Origin: Deinococcus apachensis DSM 19763
GTDB taxonomy: Bacteria; Deinococcota; Deinococci; Deinococcales; Deinococcaceae
NCBI RefSeq assembly: GCF_000381345.1
Contig: NZ_KB906399.1
Location: 359,001-423,000 of the forward strand
DNA length: 64,000 nt
Direction: 5' to 3'
Shown piece by piece: positions 32,141 to 50,205 of the stretch. Each line of letters starts with the position of its first letter. Position 1 is the first letter of the stretch. A model generated the notes under the pieces. It did no database searches. It worked only from the letters and a program-made list of their open reading frames with translations, and was not told where the DNA came from. The position numbers and the translations under genes were made by a program.

Positions 32141-32701
32141 CTACACCCGCCCACCCCGGCTGCTTCCCCGCGTGACGCCCCCGGCGATGAGGTGGGCGAC
32201 GCGCAACGGCTCGGGAATGCGGCCCGTGACGGTCAGACCAGCGAGGGCCGCCTCCGCCTGCGGGAACGTGAGGCCCACCCGCTGCACCATCACCCCCCGG
32301 CAGGGTTCCATCGGGCCCAGCACCTCGATCAGCCGCCACTTCCGCGCCCCACCCGGAACGCAGGTCAGGAGCGCCCGGCGAATACGGTCCAGGTCGGGCG
32401 CGCGGCGGGCCACGATCAGGACGGGCAGCCCGGTTGCTCGGCGCAGCGCAGTGGCGTCCACCACGTTGAAGCCCGCCAGCGCCACCCCCTGGAGCAGGAT
32501 CAGGTGCAGATGGTCCGCCGCCCCGCTCGCCCCCACCAGCCGGGCGAGTTCGTCCGTGCTGTTGCGCCCGTCGCGCCGCACCCGCCCGCTGACGACCGCG
32601 TGGAGGGTGTGCCGCGCGAAGACAGTGCCGAACACGCGCACATCACCCCGGTGCTCGCGGGCAAAGGGTGCGTCGTCGAAGCCGATGGCGTGGGACAACA
32701 T
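32141..32701 (-). CDS. DUF99 / endonuclease dU-family protein
   Basis: A 186-residue protein with the DUF99 pattern: IGFDDAPF at the N-terminus, SGRVRRDGRNSTDELARLVG, then ILLQGVALAGFNVVDATAL and PVLIVARRAPDLDRIRRAL. Archaeal members cleave deoxyuridine-containing DNA (endonuclease dU). The family is mainly archaeal, so its presence here is notable. It starts 32 bp after the upstream transsulfuration gene on the same strand and may share its transcript. No strong SD is visible before ATG 32701, so the start is less certain than the family. Confidence 0.78.
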   Translation of the reverse strand: MLSHAIGFDDAPFAREHRGDVRVFGTVFARHTLHAVVSGRVRRDGRNSTDELARLVGASGAADHLHLILLQGVALAGFNVVDATALRRATGLPVLIVARRAPDLDRIRRALLTCVPGGARKWRLIEVLGPMEPCRGVMVQRVGLTFPQAEAALAGLTVTGRIPEPLRVAHLIAGGVTRGSSRGGRV

Positions 32702-32733
32702 GCCGAGGGCGGAGGGCTGAAGGCTCCCGACCT

Positions 32734-33912
<1,179 letters not shown>

Positions 33913-33986
33913 CTGCCTAGGCTAGCGCCCCGGCCTCCCAGTGGCCGCGACTCGCCGGCTTCTCCCCGCCGGTTCGGTCCGTCCGC

Positions 33987-34784
33987 CTACTCCCCGCCCG
34001 CCCACAACCCCTGCCGTTTCAGGGCGGCGACGAGGTGCGGCTCGCGCTTCTCCATGCTGCCGCCCGGCGCAAAGTAGGCCCGTAGCAGCCGCACCCAGTC
34101 GCCCGGTTGGCCCCGGCGAGCAGCGATGGGATTCATCACCTCGATGGCCTCCCGCAATTCCTCCTCCGTCCCATCTCGGTAGCGGTCCTCGTGAATCACG
34201 AGGGGGCGGGGCACCCGCGGGCGCAGAGGCGGCTGCTCGGCAGGGGTGCCGACCGTGAGCGCCGCGAAGGGCAGCACCCCGACGGGGAGTTCCAGCAGGT
34301 CGAGAATGCCCTCCAGCCCGTTCAGCACGCCGCCGATCCAGCACCCCTGGTAACCCAGCATCTCGGCGGCGGTGAGCAGGTTCTGCCCAGCCATCACCGC
34401 GTCGCCGATCCCGAAATGCACGGCGATGGCGGGCCAGTGACCGGGAGAGGACCCGGCGACTTCCAGCACCCGGCTCACCCGGCGCACGTCGAGGCAGACC
34501 ACGAAGACCTCGGAGGCAGTGGCGATGTGGGCGTTCGTCGTGAGTTCCGCGACGCGGGCCCGGAGTTCGGGACTCACCAGGCGGATGAGCGAGTAAAGCT
34601 GCGCGGTCGCATCCGTCGGGGCGCGCTGCGCGGCGTGGAGGATGGCGTCGAGGTGGTCGGCGGGCAGCGGCAGCGGTGTCCCGTCCTCCCGCGTGACGTA
34701 GTGGCGGACGGTGCGGTGCGCGTCATAAAAGGCCCGCACGTCCCCCGGTGTGCGGGTGGGGCGGGTGGGCGAGTCGGTGGTCAT
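33987..34784 (-). CDS. Nitroreductase-family flavoprotein (NfsA-like)
   Basis: A 265-residue FMN-dependent oxidoreductase. The N-terminal FMN site is FYDAHRTVRHYV, followed by RAPTDATAQLYSLIRL. The C-terminal half has the GYQGCWIGGVLN and PFAALTVGTPAEQP segments typical of the NfsA/FRP group. It reduces nitro-compounds, quinones or flavins with NAD(P)H; the natural substrate is unknown. ATG 34784 lies 7 nt from TATCCT (34792-34797), giving a leaderless transcript. It is divergent from the iron-type solute-binding gene. Confidence 0.87.
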   Translation of the reverse strand: MTTDSPTRPTRTPGDVRAFYDAHRTVRHYVTREDGTPLPLPADHLDAILHAAQRAPTDATAQLYSLIRLVSPELRARVAELTTNAHIATASEVFVVCLDVRRVSRVLEVAGSSPGHWPAIAVHFGIGDAVMAGQNLLTAAEMLGYQGCWIGGVLNGLEGILDLLELPVGVLPFAALTVGTPAEQPPLRPRVPRPLVIHEDRYRDGTEEELREAIEVMNPIAARRGQPGDWVRLLRAYFAPGGSMEKREPHLVAALKRQGLWAGGE

Positions 34785-34828
34785 GCGGGGCAGGATACGC
34801 CAGCACTCGCCAGGCCAAACTCCAAATC

Positions 34829-34857
34829 TTGACTTTTCTAATCAGATTAAACAGGAT
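34829..34857 (+). promoter_or_regulatory. Promoter and palindromic operator candidate of the iron-type binding-protein gene
   Basis: TTGACT (34829-34834) and CAGGAT (34852-34857) are 17 bp apart, with GTG 34863 five nt further. Between them lies the perfect palindrome TAATCAGATTA (about 34839-34849). A palindrome inside the spacer would suit repression by a metal-sensing regulator (Fur- or DtxR-like); the regulator is inferred. Confidence 0.62.
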
Positions 34858-34862
34858 TGGGT

Positions 34863-35783
34863 GTGCGTCTACTTTCTTCTTTCCTCCACGCTGCCCTCCT
34901 GCTCGGTCTGGGGCAGGCGGCCCTCGCCGCGCCCATCACCCTGAAGCACGAGCTGGGCGAGGTCACCTTCAGCGCCACACCCAAGCGGGTGGTCGCCAAC
35001 AGCGAGGAGGTGGCCGAACTGCTCACGGTGCTGGGGGTGCCCACCGTCGGTTACGCGTCGGGCCGGGTGGAGGGCCAGCTCGGGCAACCGCTGAAGAACC
35101 TTTCCACCCTGGCGGCGCCCACATTGAAGGGCGCGGTCTACATCGGCAAGTACGACCAGCCCTCGCTGGAACTCGTCGCGGCCCTGAAACCCGACCTGAT
35201 CCTGATGGGCAGCGGCGACGGCAGCGAGAAGCTCTACCCGGCGATGCGGAAGTTCGCGCCCACCGTGGCCTACGACTACGACAAGACGCCCTGGCGCCAG
35301 GCGCTGGGGGACCTGGGGCGGCTGTTCGGCAAGTCGGCGCAGGCGAACGCTTACCTGGAAACCTTCGATGCGCGCGTGCGGGTGCTGCGGGCACAGATCG
35401 CGTCGGTCGCCGCCCGCGCGCCCCGCACCACGCTCCTGTACATGTACGAGCCTGGCAGCGTGATGGTGTTGGGCCGGGGCTTCAGCTTCTCCAGGACCCT
35501 CGCTCAACTCGGCCTGACCCTCACCACCCCGAAGGGCATTGACCCCAACGTGGCTTTTCAGACGCTGTCGCCGGAAACCCTGCTGACGCTCGACACGGAC
35601 CGGGTGGTCGTGCTGCGCGTGAAAAAGGGCGGGCAACTGGTGGGGCGCAACGCCACCGACGACATGCTGAGGCGGCTGGGCAGGCCGGTGTTCACGTACC
35701 CGCTCGATCCGCAGGAGGCGTCCAGCGGGCCGCTGACGGACCTCAAGCGGCTGGAGGGCGTGGCGAAGCTCGTGAGGCGCTGA
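34863..35783 (+). CDS. Periplasmic iron/heme-type ABC substrate-binding protein
   Basis: A 306-residue class-III (FecB/BtuF/HmuT-type) receptor. A signal peptide (residues 1-23, ending QAALAA) precedes the domain beginning HELGEVTFSATPKRVVANSE. The linker region is near residue 155 and the C-lobe includes SFSRTLAQLGLTL. The family binds Fe-siderophores, heme or cobalamin. GTG 34863 is preferred because the promoter is so close; TTG 34857 is an alternative. No permease or ATPase gene is nearby, so its transporter is elsewhere. It is convergent with an unknown membrane protein (13-bp gap). Confidence 0.85.
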   Translation: MRLLSSFLHAALLLGLGQAALAAPITLKHELGEVTFSATPKRVVANSEEVAELLTVLGVPTVGYASGRVEGQLGQPLKNLSTLAAPTLKGAVYIGKYDQPSLELVAALKPDLILMGSGDGSEKLYPAMRKFAPTVAYDYDKTPWRQALGDLGRLFGKSAQANAYLETFDARVRVLRAQIASVAARAPRTTLLYMYEPGSVMVLGRGFSFSRTLAQLGLTLTTPKGIDPNVAFQTLSPETLLTLDTDRVVVLRVKKGGQLVGRNATDDMLRRLGRPVFTYPLDPQEASSGPLTDLKRLEGVAKLVRR

Positions 35784-35796
35784 GGGAAGCGAAGGT

Positions 35797-36834
35797 TCAG
35801 GAAGGGTGGCCTTCGCTCGGAACCGGCGGCGGCACCACCAGCGCGCTCAGGCCCACGCCTCCCAGCCCCGCCATCACCGCCACGCCCAGCCACAATTCCA
35901 GGCTGAGGTTGCTCAGGCGCAGGGCCACCAGCAGGCCCAGGTACGGGACCCATACGGCCAGCGGGAGCAGGAACGCGAAGGCCCGCAGCGCCCAGGGCCG
36001 CGCCGGGGAAGGATTGAGCAGGAGCAGCAGGGCGTCCACGACCAGACCCGCCGCCAGCATCAGCAGGGGCACCCGCCACTCACCCGGCACGAGCATCAGC
36101 GCCATCAGGACCGTGTTCAGGCCGTACATCAGCGTCACGGCGCCGAAGGGCAGGCGGAAGCGCCGCAGCAGGAGCAGCACGGGCGCGGCCAGGATGAGCG
36201 CGGTGACGAGGATACTTCCCAGCTCGCCGCGCGTCTGCACGTAGCCCAGGCCCTGCGGGGCGCTCAGCAGGCCCCAGAGGTACATGTGCATGAAGGAGAC
36301 GAAGCTCAGGAGCGCGGTGGCCGACAGCACGGCGGGCCAGGCGACTCCGGCCGGGGCCGCGCGGGAGGTGGGCGTGCGCCAGGCGCTCACGAGCGGCGCC
36401 GCCAGGATGCTCGCCGCCCCCGCGAACAGCAGCAGGTGCGTGGGCGAGAGCAGCGCCTCGATCCCCACCTCGATCCCGAAGACGGTGTGCCAGATCAGGT
36501 CGCCGATCCCGCCGATGCCGAAGATCGGCACGCCGAGCGCGGCGATGTGGTAGCCCTCCGGGAAGGCCGCGAAGCCCCGCCGTCCGGTTCGCCAGCCCTG
36601 CGCCCCCAGCCACAGCACCCAGGCCGCCACCGCCAGGAACCCCGAGTAGAACAGCGCGTGCCAGGGCGTGAAGAACGTCTCCAGGCTCTCCCCGTAGCGG
36701 TTGTGCGCCCAGCCGTCCACGAAGATGCCCGTCGTGAGCCACCAGCCCAGCGCCAGGGTGATGAGGTTCTGCGCGGGTGTGGCGCGGCGGATCGTGCCGG
36801 GGGCAGGCACGGAGGCGGGGACGGTCGTGGTCAT
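35797..36834 (-). CDS. Polytopic membrane protein of unknown function
   Basis: A 345-residue integral membrane protein with about nine hydrophobic segments that I do not recognise. Unusual are conserved-looking His and acidic residues within or beside membrane spans: GIFVDGWAHNRYGESLETFF (with a His soon after in PWHALFYSG), EGYHIAAL, DLIWHTVFGIEV, SPTHLLLF and SFMHMYLWG. Such patterns can bind metal or heme, but no known signature matches. TACACT lies 5 nt before ATG 36834, so it is leaderless. It ends 13 bp from the iron-type binding-protein gene, an arrangement that may be coincidental. Confidence 0.75.
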   Translation of the reverse strand: MTTTVPASVPAPGTIRRATPAQNLITLALGWWLTTGIFVDGWAHNRYGESLETFFTPWHALFYSGFLAVAAWVLWLGAQGWRTGRRGFAAFPEGYHIAALGVPIFGIGGIGDLIWHTVFGIEVGIEALLSPTHLLLFAGAASILAAPLVSAWRTPTSRAAPAGVAWPAVLSATALLSFVSFMHMYLWGLLSAPQGLGYVQTRGELGSILVTALILAAPVLLLLRRFRLPFGAVTLMYGLNTVLMALMLVPGEWRVPLLMLAAGLVVDALLLLLNPSPARPWALRAFAFLLPLAVWVPYLGLLVALRLSNLSLELWLGVAVMAGLGGVGLSALVVPPPVPSEGHPS

Positions 36835-36845
36835 AGCGCAGTGTA

Positions 36846-37044
36846 GGCACCCGCGGGGAAGTGGGGGAAAGAAGCCTGGTCACAGTTCCTGGGCGCGGCA
36901 GGAAGGAATCCGGCTCCCTCTCAATCCGGATCAGCCGACGCGGACCTCCCTGCCCCCGCGTTCCGGGGCCGACGCCCTCCCCTTCACTCGCAGGAGAGCC
37001 CGTTCACAGACTCCGCGAGGCCACCTGTGCCCTATCGCCAGACC
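36846..37044. other. Gap without a gene
   Basis: About 200 bp between the promoter of the unknown membrane protein and the end of rel. A small inverted repeat, AATCCGG...CCGGAT (about 36907-36931), is the only structure seen. No convincing open frame, RNA gene or T-run. Confidence 0.5.
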
Positions 37045-39348
<2,304 letters not shown>

Positions 39349-39476
39349 GCGGGGCAGAATAGCGCGTGGGCGCGGCGGGAAGGGTGGGGCCATGACCAGA
39401 CGGGCCTCCCCAACCTCAAGACATGCTCAGGCCACCCGGGAGGCAAGGACCGGGAAGAGGCGCTACGCTGAGGGGC

Positions 39477-40133
<657 letters not shown>

Positions 40134-40149
40134 ATTTGGAAGACGAGGA

Positions 40150-40173
40150 ACGCGGAGGCCCGAGCTTCCGCGT
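40150..40173. terminator. Bidirectional hairpin between TetR and CoA-transferase genes
   Basis: A 10-bp stem ACGCGGAGGC / GCTTCCGCGT (one G-T pair) with a CCGA tetraloop lies between the two convergent stops. The T-run is poor. Confidence 0.6.
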
Positions 40174-40196
40174 GTCCTGTGTCTTCGAGAACCCGC

Positions 40197-41554
40197 TCAG
40201 CCCGCGGCGACCTCCGGCAGCCGCTCCTGAAAGCGGGCGGCGGTCGAGGCCCTCACCTCGTCCAGGGTGGCGCCGGGCATCAGCTCGGTCAGGGTCAGTT
40301 CACCGTCAAGGAATTCAAAGACGGCCATGTCGGTGATGATCATGCTGACGTTTCCCCTGGCCGTCAGCGGCAGCGTGCATTCGGGGACAATCTTCGGCGT
40401 GCCGTCCGGGTCGGTATGCGTCATGGTCACGATCAGGCGCCCAGCCCCACTCGCCAGGTCCATCGCTCCACCCACTCCCAGGAGGGGTTTCCCAGGTACA
40501 GCCCAGTTCGCCAGATTCCCCGCTTCATCCACCTGGAGACCACCCATCACCGCCACGTCCACGTGGCCACCGCGAATCATCCCGAAGGACTCGGCGGAGT
40601 CGAAGTAGCTCGCCCCGGGCAAGGCCGTCACCGGAATCTTGCCCGCGTTCACGGGGTACTCCATCGCCCCGCCGTCCTCGGGCGCGGGGCCGACGCCCAG
40701 CATGCCGTTCTCGGTGTGCAGGTTGACGCCATGTTCGGGCGTGATCAGGTCGGCGACCAGGGTGGGGATGCCGATGCCGAGGTTCACCACGTCGCCGGGA
40801 CGCAGTTCCCGCAGGGCGCGGCGGGCCATGTGCATGCGGGATTCGTCCACCTTCTTGGCGCTGCCCTTCACATCAGCGCTGGAGCCCAGATCCTCGGGGG
40901 TCAGGTGAGCTTGGACGAGGTAGTCCACATAGAGGCCGGGGGTGTGGACGTGTTCGGGGTCGATCTCCCCCACCTCGACGATCTCCTCGACCTCCACCAC
41001 AACCACATCGGCAGCCGTCGCCATCGCGCGGTTGAAGTTCTGCTCGGTGAGGCGGTACTGGAGATTCCCGGCGCGGTCGGCTCTCCAGGCGCGGACGAAG
41101 GCGACGTTTCCCCGCAGGGCGGGGACGAAGACCATTTCCCGCCCGTTCAGGCTTCGAACGTCGGCTCCCTCGGCAATCACCGTTCCGGCCGCCGTCGGGG
41201 TATAGAAGCCCCCGATCCCGGCTCCCCCCGCCCGCAGCGCTTCAGCCAGTGTCCCTTGCGGCAGGAGTTGGACTTCCAGAGTGCCCTGTTGGGCCGCCGC
41301 CACCGCCTCGCGGTTGCTGGTAAAGAACGAGCCGATGGCCTTCCTGATCTGCCCGTTCCTGAGCAGACGGCCCCCGCTCAGCCCCGCCTCGCCCACATTG
41401 TTGCCCACGAAGGTCAGGTCGCGGGTGTCCGTCCCGGCCAGAGCATGAACGAGGTGGACGGGATTGCCGGTCATCCCGAAGCCCCCGACCAGCAGCGTGT
41501 CGCCCGATTTCACGAGCCGGGCAGCTTCCTCCAGGGTAATGACTGGCACCGTCT

Positions 41555-41558
<4 letters not shown>
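40197..41558 (-). CDS. 3-oxoacid CoA-transferase, fused alpha and beta subunits
   Basis: A 453-residue single-chain enzyme. The alpha part starts with [18 protein letters not shown] (the GGFGxxGxP signature). The beta part begins near residue 245 ([20 protein letters not shown]) and contains the active-site Glu in [11 protein letters not shown]. It exchanges CoA between succinyl- or acetyl-CoA and a 3-oxoacid such as acetoacetate. Most bacteria encode the subunits separately (ScoA/ScoB, AtoD/AtoA); fusion resembles mitochondrial SCOT. Its ATG overlaps the thiolase stop (ATGA), so both are made together for ketone-body or fatty-acid breakdown. Confidence 0.92.
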
Positions 41559-42832
<1,274 letters not shown>

Positions 42833-43031
42833 GGCAAAGGGTTCCTTTCGAACAGAAGACAGACAGGGTGCGGCCCACATTCAAGCGCGGTTTGCCCCCC
42901 GCTTTCCAGGTCCATGGTCTGTTATTTGGAACGTGCCCGCCTGACGCTTGCGAGGTGAAACGCCCCTTGGCGGTCCCTTCATGCCTCCATCGGCTGTTCG
43001 GGAAGCTCCGGGCCGCTGGTATGCTCGCCGC

Positions 43032-44690
<1,659 letters not shown>

Positions 44691-44699
44691 AACTGCCCC

Positions 44700-45026
44700 T
44701 CAGCGCACCCGGACGGCCTTGCTCGCGGGCTGGGTCCGCAGCCAGTTCACGAAGCGGCGCACCCGGTCGTCAGCGAGCAGGGCGTCGACGCTGTGGTACT
44801 CGCCCGCCAATTCCGCGTTCGTGAAGGTGCGGTGCAGGAACTTGTGACAGGCCGGGCAGAGCATCACCGTGGGCAACTCGTAAACCTTCACCCCTTGCCG
44901 CCGTCCCTGCGACTTCGGCACGAGGTGATGCTCGGTCAGCATGGGCGTCTCGCGCTCGCACAGAGCGCAGACGGCGGGCTCGCGGGGCGGGAGCGGCCAG
45001 TTGGATTCGGGGCGGCGGCGGGCCAT
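44700..45026 (-). CDS. Small HNH endonuclease-like protein
   Basis: A 108-residue protein with two CxxC-type pairs (CALCERETP and [10 protein letters not shown]) around [10 protein letters not shown]. The His pair and Cys residues match an HNH/zinc-ribbon nuclease core; the expected Asn is probably in RTFTNAEL. Such small HNH proteins act as DNA nickases or repair nucleases, but the role here is unknown. ATG 45026 is chosen because the peptide upstream of it is Pro-rich and lies in a repeat/terminator region. It ends 9 bp from the convergent pgi gene. Confidence 0.72.
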   Translation of the reverse strand: MARRRPESNWPLPPREPAVCALCERETPMLTEHHLVPKSQGRRQGVKVYELPTVMLCPACHKFLHRTFTNAELAGEYHSVDALLADDRVRRFVNWLRTQPASKAVRVR

Positions 45027-45082
45027 TGGGGGCCATGATGGCGTGTGGGGGAGCGGGGAGACCGGGTGGGGCGTTACGGGAG

Positions 45083-45140
45083 GGTGAGTGGTCAGGGGTG
45101 GTTGGACAAAGAAAGCGGAGGCAAAAGCTTGTGCCTTCGC
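45083..45140 (-). terminator. Repeat-associated terminator after the DUF1517 gene
   Basis: On the minus strand GCGAAGGCA / TGCCTCCGC (one wobble) with an 8-nt loop is followed by TTTCTTTG. The adjoining CCACCCCTGACCACTCACCC matches part of the repeat at 61904-61996, so the two gaps share a small repeat family. Confidence 0.6.
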
Positions 45141-45167
45141 CCCCACTCTCCACTCACCGCGCCCCAC

Positions 45168-46157
<990 letters not shown>

Positions 46158-46250
46158 GACGCCTCAGTGTATGGGGTGGGGCGGCCCCCGGTTCCCGCCG
46201 GGTAAAGGCTTGGCGAAGGCGCTGTGCCTGCGCCGCCTTAGACTCGCCCC

Positions 46251-46634
46251 ATGAGCACCGAGAACACCATCAACCTGAACACCGACGAATGGGAGGCTTT
46301 CCTGGCGGACCTCTACGAGCGGGACGACCGGCTGGAGCGGCGCGAGCCGGGCGCCAGCTACTCCCCCGAGGAGGACGTGGACCCCTACGTCCTGAGCGGT
46401 CACGCCGAGGCCCTGCGGAGCGCCGAGGTGGACGGCGATGTGTGGGGCACCCTCGCAGACATCGAGGAGGAGGCCGGGGACGAGGAGGACGCCTGGGCGA
46501 AGATCGTCGCCTTCTATCTCGACCGGGGCTGCGTCCTGGTGCGGGTGACGGACGCGGACGAGCCCGAGGAGTGGCTGCTGGAGGCCGGGCTGGCGCGTCG
46601 GCTGGGGCTGCCCGTGGGGGCTGAACAGCGGTGA
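46251..46634 (+). CDS. Small acidic protein of unknown function
   Basis: A 127-residue, strongly acidic protein (about a third Asp/Glu) without a recognised domain. It has no Lys after residue 90 and a Trp-containing helix ([20 protein letters not shown]). TAGACT lies 6 nt before ATG 46251, supporting a real leaderless gene. It sits just before the LEA-like gene in the same direction, 56 bp apart, and may be co-expressed. No function is proposed. Confidence 0.75.
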   Translation: MSTENTINLNTDEWEAFLADLYERDDRLERREPGASYSPEEDVDPYVLSGHAEALRSAEVDGDVWGTLADIEEEAGDEEDAWAKIVAFYLDRGCVLVRVTDADEPEEWLLEAGLARRLGLPVGAEQR

Positions 46635-46690
46635 ACCCCCCCTGAACGGTGGCTCATCCGTTCATGAGAGGGCAGGCCTACCCTGCGATT

Positions 46691-47527
46691 ATGTCTAACC
46701 GCGAAGAACGTCACTTTCCGCTGGGACGGCTGCTCCTGCTGGGCGCCCTGATCGGGGGGGCGGCCTACTACCTCAGCCGCGAACAGAACCGCCGTGCCCT
46801 GGACCAGAAGCTCTCGGAACTGGGGCTCAAGGACGCCGCCGAGAACGTGGGCGACAGCGTGACCAAGGGCTGGGAGAAGACGAAAGACGCCGCGACGAGC
46901 GCTGGACAGGTTCTCGTCGACAAAGCGGGCGAGGTGCGGGACGCCGTGCAGCAGGGCGGCGCCCAGGCCGGACTGGACAAGGCGAAGGAAGTCGCGGGCG
47001 AGGCGAAGGTCGCCGTCCAGGGCGCCGCCGCTGAGGCGAAGGACGCCGCTCGGGATGTGGCCGATACCGCGAAGAGCGAGGCGAAAGACGTGCAGGGCCA
47101 GGTCAGGGACGCGGCCCAGGACGCTAAGCAGAACGTTCAGCAGGCGGTCGATCAGGCCAAGGATCAGGCGCAGGACGCCGCCCAGGAGGCCCGACAGAAG
47201 GCCGCGCAGGCCGCGAGTCAGGTCCAGGGCCAGGCTGCGGGACAGGACGTGCAGCAGGCCGCGAGCCAGGTCAAGAGCCAGGCGCAATCTGACGCCGCCG
47301 ATGCTCGCGCCTCCGCTCAGCAGGCCTCGAAGAACGCGCAGACCACAGCCCAGAATGTCGCGGCCGACGCGCGTGCGGGTGCCCAGAACGTGAAGAACGA
47401 CGTGCAGCAGGGCGCCAGTGCGGTCAAGAACGACGCCCAACGGGCCGCGAGCGATGTTAAAACCGGCACGCAGCGCGCCGTGAACGACGTGAAGAGCGCG
47501 GTGAAGGACGCCGAACGCCGAATGTAG
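46691..47527 (+). CDS. LEA-like, membrane-anchored helical repeat protein
   Basis: A 278-residue protein. An N-terminal membrane anchor (LGRLLLLGALIGGAAYYLSR) is followed by a ~240-residue Ala/Lys/Asp/Gln-rich helix with a loose 11-residue repeat (for example AKDAARDVADTAKSEAKDVQ and QAKDQAQDAAQEARQKAAQA). Cysteine is absent. This is the look of late-embryogenesis-abundant group-3 proteins, which protect membranes and proteins during drying; deinococci are known to carry LEA-like genes. Envelope attachment is inferred. TACCCT lies 6 nt before ATG 46691. A clean terminator follows at 47547. Confidence 0.8.
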   Translation: MSNREERHFPLGRLLLLGALIGGAAYYLSREQNRRALDQKLSELGLKDAAENVGDSVTKGWEKTKDAATSAGQVLVDKAGEVRDAVQQGGAQAGLDKAKEVAGEAKVAVQGAAAEAKDAARDVADTAKSEAKDVQGQVRDAAQDAKQNVQQAVDQAKDQAQDAAQEARQKAAQAASQVQGQAAGQDVQQAASQVKSQAQSDAADARASAQQASKNAQTTAQNVAADARAGAQNVKNDVQQGASAVKNDAQRAASDVKTGTQRAVNDVKSAVKDAERRM

Positions 47528-47546
47528 GGTCGCGTCCCTTCGGAAG

Positions 47547-47570
47547 AACCTCCCGCCCGGGAGGTTTTTT
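47547..47570 (+). terminator. Intrinsic terminator of the LEA-like gene
   Basis: The stem AACCTCCCG / CGGGAGGTT with a 2-nt loop is followed by TTTT; it begins 20 bp after the stop codon. Confidence 0.88.
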
Positions 47571-47632
47571 CATGGCTCCCGACCGTGACCGCTGCCCCGC
47601 CCCAAATCCTCACCTGCGGGTAGACTCCGGGC

Positions 47633-47964
47633 ATGACGCGCCGAGACGGCGAAGGCCGCGCGGTAACACTCGAACGGACGGGGACGCTGGAACAGACGAC
47701 GACCCAGCGCCCACGGCTGTACCGGGTGCTGCTGCTGAACGACGATTACACCCCGATGGAGTTCGTGGTCGAGGTCCTAGAACGCTACTTCCGCAAGGCG
47801 GAACAGGAAGCCCGGCTCATCATGCTGGCCGTCCACCACAAGGGGCAGGGTGTGGCGGGCGTGTACACGCGCGACGTGGCCGAGACCAAGGTCGCGCAGG
47901 TTACCGCCCACGCCCGGCGGGAAGGCCATCCGCTGCGGCTGGTAGCGGAGCCGGAGGCGAACGA

Positions 47965-47968
<4 letters not shown>
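47633..47968 (+). CDS. clpS: ATP-dependent Clp protease adaptor ClpS
   Basis: A 111-residue N-degron adaptor that delivers proteins with destabilising N-termini to ClpA-ClpP. The binding-pocket segments [17 protein letters not shown] and [14 protein letters not shown] are present with the key Asp, Met and His. TAGACT lies 6 nt before ATG 47633 (leaderless). Its stop overlaps clpA (ATGA), a standard clpSA operon. Confidence 0.95.
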
Positions 47969-50202
<2,234 letters not shown>

Positions 50203-50205
50203 GGA

